From Tillus elongatus (lineage: Eukaryota > Arthropoda > Insecta > Coleoptera > Cleridae): a stretch of 64,000 nucleotides of DNA. The stretch is from the NCBI GenBank assembly GCA_964006375.1, contig OZ023266.1, forward strand, positions 63,967,446 to 64,031,445. The letters are read 5' to 3'. The translations under genes were made by a program, and so were the position numbers. The notes below the pieces were generated by a model. The model did not search any database. It was given only the letters and a program-made list of their open reading frames with translations, and was not told the origin of the DNA. This document shows positions 1-10,018 of the stretch, piece after piece. Each line of letters begins with the position of its first letter. The first letter of the stretch is position 1.

Positions 1-250
1 TTCCAGGGATTTTCCACTAAACAGTGATGGATTCTATGCCTTTGTAGAGGATGCTGTTCGCAGTTCCTTATCAACTAAGATACAAGTTAAGTTTTTATTA
101 GCTTAGTTTATTCATCCCTCTGATAACGCTAACTTTCTTAGCGAAACGATCGCCAGGTCTGAAAAATGTATTGTAAAGAATTGGGTTTTCCAAATTGTGC
201 GTATCAGTGCTCATCACAGGTTCCAATATTCACTCAGTTTTGTCATTTTT
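1..250 (+). repeat. Penelope-like terminal repeat fragment with dead hammerhead relic
   Basis: This stretch matches the repeat at 5634-5941 and the reversed copy at 38150-38520. Shared blocks include a tract ending in a GAAACGATCG core and a following tract that reads into TGCTCATCACAGGTTCC. At 115-157 there is a hammerhead-like arrangement: CTGATAA (120-126), a stem, then GCGAAACGATCGCC. The invariant G8 is replaced by A, so self-cleavage is not expected. Hammerhead motifs in the terminal repeats of Penelope-like elements are known; assigning this copy to that class is inference from its resemblance to copies that sit beside PLE coding relics. Confidence 0.5.
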
Positions 251-1215
251 CAACGCTTGGATGTCAAATTGAGGTATCTAATTTATTACACCTCATAGTA
301 GTTGCCATGGCAACTAAATTAAATTTTGCTCACTAAAAATTCTCCAGGCTAACTGGATATAAATATTCCCTCGTCCAATCTCTTATACTTTGATATTATT
401 GGTGTCTTGTGAACTGATTGCTCTAAAGTGCCAATAATTGACTGTTTTACCCCACCACACATTACCAATCAAATTGTAATTTTTCTTTTAGTGAAACTAT
501 AATTTTATGAGTGCAAGTGTTAACTAGTCTCTATCACGAGAGCCTAGTGTAATTTTGCCAAGGTCTCATTATTTAAGGTGTAAAATAATTGAGTATCCTA
601 GTAACGAGAGATCATTGCCTTCTTGGTTGTGAGCAATTAACAAGATTACTACTTCTCAGCTTATGTACTAATTTAGCCAGTTATTTACTGTGTAAAAAGT
701 AACCTCTTCAAAAAGAATCATACTCTACGTTGTTAAGGAATACATGAGCTGTAGGATACATAAGAAAATTCAACTAAGGTGCTAAAGAAAATTAACAATC
801 TCATTTACGGTACTAGGTACACAGTTCGGTATATAAATAATTTAACTAAAATATGACACTATTTCACTGAAATTAAGACCCTAACTGTTACTTAGCTATA
901 CTACACAACGCCATTTAATTACTAAACTTACTATAAATGTACATGATCTCCAGCTAATAGATTAGCTGTCTTTATTAGCAAGACTGAAAACCTAAAAAAA
1001 ACAGCAGGCGACACCGCAATGTTACGCTGAAAAGTAAATAAGAAGCAAAAAAATTAGTAAATATGCTGCGTATAAATTTCTAATTTAAAGAAATGTTACA
1101 CATGACCCACATACAGGGTTTTTCAACTAACGACGGAACACAGGCATTTACATGAAAATTTTTAAATGCTGAAATATTGGATTCCCAGGTTTTTTAGAGC
1201 AAAACTGTATTAAAC
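251..1215. other. AT-rich stretch, nothing recognised
   Basis: No long reading frame, RNA gene or recognisable transposon domain was seen. The sequence is AT-rich with no obvious tandem structure. Confidence 0.5.
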
Positions 1216-1287
1216 TTTTAGTGAATTATCTTTAAAAAAATCACTAATGAGGAGTTCCCGACTTATGAATAAAAAAAATTATTCTCA

Positions 1288-1381
<94 letters not shown>

Positions 1382-1876
1382 GTATATGTATATATGTATA
1401 TATGTATCACACCGATAACTCAAAAAATAACGGGCCGATTTTGATAAAACTTGCTGAGTACATTCCTTTTGCAAGTGGATTGAACAAATTTGTTAGCCAG
1501 GAAAATCTACCCAGGTTTTCCCAGAAAATTTTGTGTTTTCTTTCGGAAAAAAATATATCTCCGGAAATAACAAAATAAATGCAATCAAATTTGGTACGCC
1601 TGTTTACATTATTGAGAGTGAACCACCTACCAAAATTTAGCTCTGTAAGTTTAAAGACAAAAGTTATGGGCAGTTAACGAAAACAAATTTGGAGTTTTCG
1701 TCAAAACGTCAAAGTCGCGATTTGAAACGTCAAAATTAACAATATTTGGGTAAAGAACCTGAAACAAATACGAATTAAGAAAAGAAAATGTTGCACGTAG
1801 AGTGTTCTGCAAACCCTTAAGTTTCAGCTTCAACCGTCATTGTCCTTCATTTTACTAAAATATTTACAGAAAATTC
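1216..1876 (+). repeat. Composite repeat, 5' part, interrupted by hammerhead array
   Basis: It begins with the family terminal hairpin (TTTTAGTGAATT, then TCACTAATGAGG), followed by the (TA)n tract and the right arm (CACCGATAACTC onward). The right arm runs until 1876, where the hammerhead array starts. The copy resumes at about 2794, so one element is split by the array. About 330 bp of the usual right arm is missing at the junction. Confidence 0.7.
1291..1375. repeat. (TA)n microsatellite
   Basis: Pure TA run of 85 bp inside a composite repeat, followed by degenerate (TATATG)n. Confidence 0.98.
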
Positions 1877-2160
1877 ACGGTTCTTATTGTGGTGAGAATA
1901 CATCTAGGCTTACATACTTTGTCCCTATATTGGGGAAGAAATGGGCCAGGGCTGATAATTTACTAATTGTTAGTTGTTTATATACAGTCCCAATTTTTTA
2001 ACATCCTGTAATATTTGGAGCTGCCGTGACAACATACTACTTGGTTCTGCAACGAGATGGCGATACGTGTAAAAAGCGCGCCTTACATCTCACCTAGTTT
2101 TGCGAGGTTGGCTACCATAGCCGTATTACTTTATAAGTGTATTTTCGCTGCAATTTGTAT

Positions 2161-2203
2161 GCCGTACTGACGAGCCCTAATTAGAGCGAAACCGGTCTAC
2201 GGT
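2161..2203 (+). ncRNA. Hammerhead ribozyme, canonical core
   Basis: All core parts are present in order. Stem I is GCCGTA (2161-2166) with TACGGT (2198-2203). The core is CTGACGA (2167-2173), matching C3-U4-G5-A6-N7-G8-A9. Stem II is a 14-nt hairpin (2174-2187) with a G-C closing pair and one C-A mismatch. GAAA is at 2188-2191. Stem III is the self-complementary ACCGGT with no loop, followed by C17 at 2197, the expected cleavage position. A loopless stem III is typical of minimal hammerheads in repeats and PLEs and favours a dimeric fold. Activity is predicted, not shown. Confidence 0.82.
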
Positions 2204-2323
2204 TCTAATTGTGGTGAGAATACATATAGGCTTACATACTTTGTCTTTATATTGGGGAAAAAATGGGCCAGGGCTGACAAGTTACTAAATTGTTAGTTGG
2301 TTGTATACATAACATTCTATGTT

Positions 2324-2557
2324 GCATTGTATTTGAGCAAGTTGAATGTCCGCACGTTCCGCCGTTCGGAGGGGGCGTAAAGCCGTCGGTCCCGTGTCCA
2401 TGGGATGTTGGGCACGTTAACGATCCCTACCCTCCTTACAGAAAGGCAGGGGTTTAGCAACATTTTCAGGATAGTGAGGTGAAACTGCTCCCTGGCGTCG
2501 GTGATTGGCCATAGTCGCGGAGATAGGCTGCCGTTAAAGAAATAAAAACACACACAC
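2324..2557 (+). mobile_element. 3'-end fragment of a non-LTR retrotransposon with target duplication
   Basis: A 234-bp GC-richer insert sits inside the hammerhead array. It is bounded by AACATTCTATGTT (2311-2323) and AACATTCTGTGTT (2558-2570), a 13-bp target duplication with one mismatch. It ends in AAATAAAAACACACACACA, a simple 3' tail as left by target-primed reverse transcription. The GC-rich body (near GGGGGCGTAAAGCCGTCGG) looks like a non-LTR 3' untranslated region, but the family is not identified. No coding frame. Confidence 0.65.
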
Positions 2558-2716
2558 AACATTCTGTGTTATTTGGAGCTGTCGTGACAACATACTACAT
2601 GGTTCCGCAGCGAGATGCGACACGTGTAAAAAAGTGTCTTACATCTCACTTAGTTTTGCGAGGCTGGCTACCATAGCCGTACTACTTTATAGGTGTATTT
2701 TCGCTGGAATTAGTAT

Positions 2717-2759
2717 GCTGTACTGACAACCTCTAATTAAAGCGAAAGCGGTCTACGGT
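2717..2759 (+). ncRNA. Degenerate hammerhead, second array unit
   Basis: It aligns with the motif at 2161-2203 and keeps stem I (GCTGTA/TACGGT) and GAAA. The core reads CTGACAA, so G8 is A, and stem II is disrupted. Probably inactive. Confidence 0.65.
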
Positions 2760-2793
2760 TCTAATTGCGGTGAGAATACATCTAGCCTTACTT

Positions 2794-3163
2794 ATTATAC
2801 AAGACACAGGAAAAAATGTATACGTTAATTATAGCGTGTCTTGAGCTGCATCTTATAAAATTATTTTGACAATCACAGGTGGCGCATAAGTCGTTGCTGA
2901 TACAATTTTTTTTTCGAACACCCTTATGTTATTGCATTTTTACATTTTTTATCGAAATATGATGCATGTTTGTAAGCGATTTTTCATTAAATGCTTCAAA
3001 CTCCAATAACTCAATTTTCTATTAACCTAACGTTTGTTGGCTAGGAAACCAGTTTTCTCGGAAACATTTAAAGTATATTTTCGGAAAATTTTTGTACATT
3101 TCCAAACAAGTTATTTTGATATTTATGGTACATTGTTTCTACTATAGTAGGAACAATGTAGCC

Positions 3164-3236
<73 letters not shown>

Positions 3237-3345
3237 TATACAGGTAACCAGATTGATGTCTGCTTGCACTAGAGAAACATATTTGCTATTAAAAACATTT
3301 TTATGAAAATTCGCTTCCATAACGCACTTACTGCGTCCAGCCTTT
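2794..3345 (+). repeat. Composite repeat, 3' part, with terminal module
   Basis: It continues the copy started at 1216: the TTATTATACAAGACAC block, the region near GGCGCATAAGTCG, then the terminal module ending in CCATAACGCACTTACTGCG. The terminal module is interrupted by a (TA)n tract. Confidence 0.7.
3167..3234. repeat. (TA)n microsatellite
   Basis: 68-bp TA run inside the terminal module, at a position where other copies have only CTATATAGG. It appears to be a local expansion. Confidence 0.98.
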
Positions 3346-3410
3346 TTTTAAAAGCATCACATTAGACGTCTATTGTACGTTTTTGTTTTATTTATAACAT
3401 AAATATTTTT

Positions 3411-4548
3411 AAAAAGTCTGGTCCTAGCAAGTGGGTTATGGAAGTGAATTTTCACAAAAATATTTCTAATAGCAGATAGTCTCTTTAACGCGAGCAAGCA
3501 CCAATTCGGTTACCGGTATGACCTATATAATAGAAACAATGTACCATGTGTTATCAAAATAACTTTTTGTTTGAAAATGTACATAAATTTTCCGAAAATA
3601 AACTTAAAATGCTTCCGGGAAAACTGGTTTCCTAGCCAACGAACCTTAGGTTAATAGCAAATTGAGTTATTAAACTTTCAAGCATTTAATGAAAATTCGC
3701 TACCAACACTCACATACTGCGTTGCGATTTTGTTTCTTACAAGCATGCATCATATTTCAATGAAAAATGTAGGTATCACCAACGACTTATGGGCCATCCT
3801 GTGATTGTCAAAATAATTATATAAGATGAGCCTCAAGAAACCCTATAATTAACGTATACACTTTTAACACGTATCTTGTATAATAACAATTATGTTGAGC
3901 TTTACCGTAGAAATGCATCACCCTGTATATATGTAAGCAGATAAAAACAGAAATAAATCCGGATATGGATTCTAGGGGGCTTAGTTTGCACTTATTTGAA
4001 GAAATCTTTTTAAAATTCAAATGTCGCGGTCTCCGAAATAACGAATTTTTTCTACGAAAATTAGCAAAAATTATAGAGCGTTAAACTATAAACTGAACTA
4101 CAGCCACTGCCAAAGCATAAGAGAAAGGGCCTATTTGAAATTAATTTTCTGGAAATATTTTAGTTAAATGAAGGAAAATGACGTTTGTAGCTGAAACTTA
4201 AGGCTTTGCAGAACACTCTTCTTGCTACATTTTCTTTACATAACCCGTATTTGTTTCAGGTTCTTTGCCTAAATGTTGCCAATTTTGACGTTTCAAATCG
4301 CGACTGACGTTTTGAAGAAAACCCGATTTTTTTTTCTTTAAATGCCTATAACTTTTTTGTCTTTTAACTTACAGACCTAAATTTTGGTAGAAGGTTCACT
4401 TTTTGTAATAGAAATACATGTACCAAACGTGGTTGTCATTACTTTGTTATTTCCGGAGACATCAAAATTTTCCGCAAAACCTGGGCCGATTTTTCTGGCT
4501 AACGTACTTATCCCAACCACTTGCCCATTATTTTTGAGTAACCGGTGT

Positions 4549-4615
<67 letters not shown>

Positions 4616-4746
4616 ATATAAAAATCGAAGCTGACCCCGGATGTGTGCTAGGGGGCTAGTTCGCGTTCATTTGCTCATTTGAAGAAAAAAAAAATTTAAT
4701 TCAAAAGTCGCGATCTTCTCATTAGTGATTTTTTAAAGAAAACTAA
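3411..4746 (-). repeat. Composite repeat, complete inverted copy (1.34 kb)
   Basis: Read on the minus strand this copy has all parts in order: terminal hairpin arm (4746 to 4613), (TA)n, right arm with CACCGGTTACTC, second hairpin arm (about 4080-3910), a CAGGGTG block, and the terminal module (3740-3411). It is head-to-head with the 1216-3345 copy. No transposase is encoded, so it must be non-autonomous. The 12-bp inverted repeats near both ends and the terminal hairpin resemble Helentron-associated elements; that affiliation is inference. Confidence 0.75.
4552..4612. repeat. (TA)n microsatellite
   Basis: 61-bp TA run at the standard internal position of the complete composite copy. Confidence 0.98.
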
Positions 4747-4876
4747 AAAAAATATTGTACAAGAAGATATACTTAGTCTTGAAGTATATTTGTAAATCAA
4801 AACAAAAAGACATAAACGTGGAATTAAAGTACTATAAGATTCTCAAATAATCCTTTATTAGCTGCCAAACGATATC

Positions 4877-5536
4877 CTAAACGATCCTAACCTTCAGGTC
4901 TAACATTGCGTAATTGGTATTGTGTGATTCTATAAGATTCTGCCGAAATTGCGTCTTTAAGTTGCTGAAGGTTGTCAAAACGAACGTTAGTATAAACTTT
5001 TGATTTAATGTGGCCACAGAAAGAAACCATTGGTGAGAGATCTGGAAATCTCGGAGGCCATAAAACATGATGGTTGGACCCAATAATATGATAATTGCAT
5101 AAATATTCTCGCACTGCAAGGATATTGTGTGCAGAACATCTATCCATCTGATACCAGACCTCTTGATTTTCTCTAGTAACATCGTTTAATGAAGCTTCTA
5201 TTCTATCCTGTAATAATTTATATGACTTTCTGTTACCTACGCAAACCTACAAAACATTTTGATCTTGTAATTGACGCTGGTGAAGTCCAACTCAAGCATT
5301 AAGAATTTCTCGGGAAATGCATTAGTGATATTTCAAAAATCAATATCTTTTCAACGAGCTATCACGTGACTCCTTTTCCTATTTGTAAAAGTTTGGTGGA
5401 TGACACCCTAGAAGGGTAAAGTTTGGGCTATACCTCTTGCGTCCAAAGTTGTCTGCCTCACAAGCCAACTTGACGTGTTTCAGGTTTTTTTTCGAAAAAA
5501 TCGTTCCTGGCAGCTGTGGCTCGTTTTCAATGGGCC

Positions 5537-5540
<4 letters not shown>
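4877..5540 (-). pseudogene. DD41D mariner-like transposase C-terminal relic with terminal repeat
   Basis: The minus strand from about 5235 to 4880 encodes a decayed transposase tail. Readable pieces are QMDRCSAHN (second catalytic Asp region), WPPRFPDLSPM (third-Asp region, with the final Asp apparently replaced by Val), GHIKSKVY, and LQQLKDAI. The pattern QQD..AHN / RSPDLTP.D / GH(L)K..VY is that of the DD41D group also seen intact at 61397-62491. The sequence between 5236 and 5540 lacks the rest of the gene and ends in GGGTGGCCCATTG on the minus strand, which looks like a mariner inverted repeat against the TA tract. Non-functional. Confidence 0.7.

Positions 5541-5633
<93 letters not shown>
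5541..5633. repeat. (TA)n microsatellite
   Basis: 93-bp TA run between a mariner terminal repeat and a PLE fragment, so it marks an element junction. Confidence 0.98.
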
Positions 5634-5635
<2 letters not shown>

Positions 5636-5941
5636 CTAAATATAATAATCATAAAAGGTGTATGAATTCGGCACCGTCGCCTATTTCCAGTCTATTGATT
5701 AACCACTTTACGAGAAACATCGACAGAATCACGTACGGTAGATAGTAACCGAACCGAATTCAGGTAGGTGGTTCAATTTCCGCCAAACGATATATGTTAA
5801 CTTTTGCTTTGCTGAACCACCCTCAACCGTTCTAGAATGACGCCTCTACAGAATATAATCACAGTTGTAGATGTGAGATATTTAGAATTACTTAACCTCT
5901 GATGACGCTAACTTAGTTAGTGAAACGATAGTCGGGTTTTA
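5634..5941 (+). mobile_element. Penelope-like 3' fragment and terminal repeat
   Basis: The left part reads CMNSAPSPISSLLINHF and matches a minus-strand frame at 38350-38520 (CMNSAPPPMYIILIDHF), so it may be the tail of an old PLE reading frame. The right part is the terminal repeat with a hammerhead-like motif at 5894-5938. The same terminal repeat lies next to a PLE RT fragment at 39658-40220, which supports the class. Confidence 0.55.
5894..5938 (+). ncRNA. Hammerhead-like ribozyme, PLE type
   Basis: Stem I is AACCT (5894-5898) with GGGTT (5934-5938). CTGATGA is at 5899-5905. A stem GCTAAC/GTTAGT with loop TTA follows one extra C. GAAA is at 5922-5925. A two-pair stem III (AC...GT) is followed by C17 at 5933. 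The core residues are all present. The unpaired base before stem II departs from the canonical G10.1-C11.1 pair, so activity is uncertain. Confidence 0.6.
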
Positions 5942-6062
5942 GTGAATTTTCGTAGAAAAAAATCACTAATGGGGAGATCTCGACTTTTTAATTTTGAAAA
6001 AATGTTTGCAAATGGGCGCGAACTACGACCTCTAGAGCCCATATCCGGGGTCAGGTCATATT

Positions 6063-6155
<93 letters not shown>

Positions 6156-6492
6156 CACACCGATAACTCAAAAAATAATGAGCCGATTTTGACAAAATTT
6201 GGCATGTACCTTCCTTTTGTAAGTGGCTTGGACAAATTCGTTAGTCGGGAAAATCTGACGAGGTTTTCCGGAAAAATGTTAAGTTTTCATTCTAAAAAAA
6301 TTTTATCTCAAAAAATAAAAAGGCTATGATAACTAAATTTGCTAAGTAGGTTAACGATATAAAAAGTTAACTATACACCAAAATGTTTGTTTCTATGTTA
6401 CAAGAAAAAAAAGTTATAATAAAATATTTGGTGCCAGGTCAATTCTATGAAAATTCACTACCATAACGCACTTGCTGCGTCCAGACTTTTTT
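5942..6492 (+). repeat. Composite repeat, partial
   Basis: Left arm, (CA)n, (TA)n and the first about 280 bp of the right arm are present. The copy then jumps to the last about 45 bp of the terminal module (CTACCATAACGCACTTGCTG), so it carries an internal deletion. Its terminal hairpin overlaps the end of the PLE repeat near 5934. Confidence 0.7.
6072..6153. repeat. (CA)n then (TA)n microsatellite
   Basis: CA run to about 6098, then TA run 6099-6153, in a composite repeat. Confidence 0.97.
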
Positions 6493-6718
6493 TAATGTGT
6501 TGTCGTGATTTAGGTTCTTCAAGTGTACCTAGTTGTCTTCACTCAATATATTGATGTAGGTAGTAATGTTATACATTATGGGTGAAAAGACCAATATTTA
6601 AATGTGAGTATTATTTTTAAACAATTAACAATGTGTCTATGGAATAATGTTTAATAATTATGATTAATTAATAAGAGTTTATCAATGACCTATAAAACTA
6701 CCACAACCAAAATACATT

Positions 6719-7591
6719 TCTTCCCTCAGGGCTCGTCCGCGGCCTTGCCGCCCCGATAGCACTGCAACCTTTGGTTGATTGTGCATACCCTTAGTCTTAC
6801 TCCACCCATTCCAAAATCACTGTGCCTTGAACTAGTCTGCACAGCGATTGGTAAGGTGATAATATTGCTCTGTCTCCAGTCTAGGCTGTCCGTAGATAAG
6901 CTATCTTTTGCGGTCCAGAGCTTTACACTCGCACAAGATGTGCTGGGCTGATTCATCCCCCTCGCCGCAGAGTCTGCATGCGAGGTCCCCTTCGAACCGC
7001 CCCATTTTATGCAGGTGTTTATTGACGGCCATGTGTCCCGTCAAGAGACCTGTTGTGTTTCTGATCTAACCTCTGCTAAGATTTATCAGCTCCACAGCTC
7101 TCTTTGAACTGGGTTCGTCAATTATTGACTTCCCATGTCTGAGCCCTGGACAGTCTGCCCAGTACACCTTGTGTTGGTTTCTGACCCAGGACTTAATGGC
7201 TCCCCTGGCAGTGCTCTTTGTCACGCCCAGAGACGGTTCTGGTCCCATAAATGGTTCTGCTGACCCTCTCTTCGCAAGACTGTCAGCTTCTTCATTGCCT
7301 TTGACCCTCGAGTGACCCGGCACCCAGATGAGGGTCACCTCATTCTGCCCTGCCAGGTCGCTCGTCTCGCCTCGGCACTCACTCACCAGCCAGGAATTTA
7401 CCCGTGCGCCCTAAGGGTTGCCTGGCTGTCTATGACTATGAGGATCCGCTTGTTGGTATAGTCCCTCCTCTTGTTCTCCCGCAGGAGTGTACATTTCGGC
7501 CTGAAACACCGTTGCATGGGCTTCGAGGGAAATACTATGACTTACCTTCGGTCCTTCCGAGTAAACACCTGCCCCCGCCCCACGCTCCCTG
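6719..7591 (-). pseudogene. 5'-truncated non-LTR retrotransposon, RNase H and zinc-knuckle end
   Basis: Read on the minus strand the fragment begins inside an RNase H domain (GAGAGVYSEGPKVSHS, ATVFQAE). It continues through VTLIWVPGHSRVKGNEEADS and a region near GLRHGK, and ends with a C-terminal Cys/His cluster (CRLCGEGDESAQHILCEC). Several frameshifts break the frame. The insert is flanked by an exact 12-bp target duplication, CCAAAATACATT, at 6707-6718 and 7592-7603, so the 5' truncation happened at insertion. The RT and endonuclease are absent. The domain order suggests a Jockey/I-group element with RNase H; the exact clade is not settled. A 56-bp relative lies at 41510-41565. Confidence 0.85.
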
Positions 7592-7603
7592 CCAAAATAC
7601 ATT

Positions 7604-8005
7604 GCTATATTTCAAAAATATTACCATTTTTTCGACTCGTTGGATGTAGTCTTAACAATCTATATAAATTTTAAAAAGATCAGAAAAAATTGTATTTTTT
7701 TTTCTAGTACATTGATAAACAGGTATTTTCGAACGTTTTTTAATGTATGTTTTATTAAACCCTGTTTATGTTTTTTAATAAAATATTATCTCTTTATTGT
7801 GTAATATACATCTATGCCGTTATCTCCGCTACATGGACACGAAACTACTAAAAAAGTGAAACCAAGTACAAAGAAAGTAAACCAATAAATAAAATCATCC
7901 AAATGATATATAATAAATAATGGAAAAGTTTTAAGCCGACAACTTGAATGAATAAATGTCTAGTTAATGTGACTTGAGTAAACAGAAAAAAAATCTTGAA
8001 CTTAA
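7604..8005. other. AT-rich spacer, nothing recognised
   Basis: Poly-T-rich sequence with no coding signal. Confidence 0.5.
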
Positions 8006-8262
8006 TACATACGTGGAGACTCGTTCTCTGGCTTCACACAGAATTGTTTTCTTTGCGGTAACCGGTTTCGCTGTTTGACAGCATAATTAAACAGGCGTAA
8101 ATCAAATTGGTTTATAAAATGACAACTACAAATAAAACAAAAACAAATAAAAACCTGTTGCTACGTTGTTGTTTTATTCAAAAAAATATATAAAAAAAAT
8201 AAAATTAAAATGACAAACAACGTCTTCAAAATGAAGCCAGAGAAATAGTCTCTACGTATGTT
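8006..8262 (-). repeat. Inverted-repeat element with hammerhead-like remnant
   Basis: Arms at about 8006-8038 and 8230-8262 are inverted copies of one another (GAGACTCGTTCTCTGGCTTC against GAAGCCAGAGAAATAGTCTC). Inside, on the minus strand, GCTGTCAAACAGC is followed by GAAACCGGTT, which is a stem II plus GAAA plus stem III arrangement without a usable CTGANGA box. A related sequence is at 57820-57860. Confidence 0.45.
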
Positions 8263-8819
8263 TTTAGTATGGATCGGTTTGACCAAGGAAGGGCAACAAC
8301 AATTAATAAAAAATCTTCTAAACAAGTTTTGACTAAATTGTGCTTTTAAATTAGTTAAGAATTTTTAGGGAATGTGATTTTAATAATTAGACAAGTTGTT
8401 GCTTAAATTGCTATAATACGAAGGTAAAGATCCATGGTCCTTTATATTAAGCAATTATTTGTTTATTTATTTAATTATATTAACTGCCTTAAAATGTACC
8501 GTTATTTTTTGATAACAGTCTTTAATTGATTTCAAACAATACCCTTACACGCACACTCTTCAATAACACAAGCATTATATAACAATTACGGGATCTGTAT
8601 CACATCAAGACTGCCTTGACATTCTTATTATGTCTATAATTATATCATTTATTTTTCTCACACGAATAAGCTATTCTGAATAGCTACCTTTGGCGTATGT
8701 GCATAAATAATGGAATTAGCTTCCCACGTTTGTTTAGTAAAGTAAGTGACAAGAAGTTATAACAATAATGATATAATCAACATTATGAAAAGAAATAGTG
8801 GTCTAAAGATTTTTTACAT
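8263..8819. other. AT-rich stretch, nothing recognised
   Basis: No reading frame, repeat match or RNA signal was recognised. Confidence 0.5.
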
Positions 8820-8952
8820 TTTAGTGAATTTTTATTTAAAAAAATTCACTATTAGAGAGGTATCGATGGTGAGACTTTGCAAAATTGTTTTCAAATGAGC
8901 GCGAATTTGGGCCCCTAGAACCCATATCCGGGGTCAGTTTTGATTTTTATAT

Positions 8953-9047
<95 letters not shown>

Positions 9048-9345
9048 TATGTATATGTATGTATGTATGTATCCAACCGATAACTCAAAAAATAATTAAC
9101 CGATTTTAATGAAACTCGGCAAGTGCCTTTCTTCTATTAATAGCTTGGATGAGATCGTTAGCCAGGAAAATCGGACAGGGTTTTCCAAAAAAATGTTGAG
9201 TTTTCTTTCGAAAAAAAATTTTTTCTCCGAAAAATACAAACCTATTTCGATGAAATTTGGTGTACATGTTGCTTTGGGAAAGACCTAAACATGTACCAAA
9301 ATTCAGCTTTCTAAGCTTACAGAAAATTGAGCTATTCCAATTTGA
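8820..9345 (+). repeat. Composite repeat, partial
   Basis: Left arm from TTTTAGTGAATTTTT, (TA)n, and the first half of the right arm (CCGATAACTC onward). It fades out near 9345. Confidence 0.7.
8956..9044. repeat. (TA)n microsatellite
   Basis: 89-bp TA run at the standard composite position, followed by (TATG)n variants. Confidence 0.98.
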
Positions 9346-9930
9346 AACATTTCTTTTTTTTATCACCGCGTTTCATTGACAATGACCAATCTGGCTTATA
9401 TGAGATCTAGTATGTCTGAGCGTTGCCTGGCAACGGGACATTTGATATTATTGCGCAGGTCTATTACACGCTATAACTGACATTTATCGTATGGTATTAG
9501 ATTGTTTTATCAGTTTCAGTTGACACATTATTTGTATTATTTAGTAATTTTTATTTACAAGTGCAAATCATACCTTTATGATTTTATTTGTTGTTAAAAT
9601 TTCCAGACAATACAATTAACTACTTAAGAAAAATTAATTTTTGAGCAACATCAGCATACAAAAATTGAAATATCTCGAAAATGGTAAGGGCTGCAATGTA
9701 GCTATACGGTAGGTCGATATAACTGGGTGTCAAAAAATTATAGCCAATTGAATGCAAGCATAGTCTTACAGGTGGCGCCCTCTCCCAGCAGTGTTAGTAA
9801 CAATAACATATTTAAATTTCTTGCCCTCAAAACCCCCGCATACCAACTTTTACGCCAAATTTTTATTTTGACTAAGACTTATTCGTGAAAAACTGACAAA
9901 AACAAATAACTTTAACACACTGTATTTAAA

Positions 9931-9933
<3 letters not shown>
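9346..9933. other. AT-rich stretch, nothing recognised
   Basis: No coding or RNA signal seen. Confidence 0.5.

Positions 9934-10016
<83 letters not shown>
9934..10016. repeat. (TA)n microsatellite
   Basis: 83-bp TA run directly 5' of a composite right arm. Confidence 0.98.

Positions 10017-10018
<2 letters not shown>

Larger units (their letters stand above)
1877..2793 (+). repeat. Tandem hammerhead-ribozyme repeat array (~322-bp unit)
   Basis: The block ACGGTTCT followed by ATTGTGGTGAGAATACA occurs at 1877, 2199 and 2755. The first unit is 322 bp. The second is 556 bp because it carries a 247-bp insertion including its target duplication; without it the unit is about 309 bp. The third is cut after about 40 bp. 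Each complete unit ends in a hammerhead ribozyme, and the array begins one base past the position equivalent to the ribozyme cleavage site. This layout resembles hammerhead retrozymes and PLE terminal repeats (known families). No coding frame is present. Calling it a retrozyme is inference. Confidence 0.75.

Noticed and set aside
2317..2562. 81-codon minus-strand frame
   Set aside because: Covers the retrotransposon 3' untranslated insert; no protein similarity recognised.
9346..9933. Candidate host exon
   Set aside because: No open frame of useful length, no splice pattern and no codon bias.
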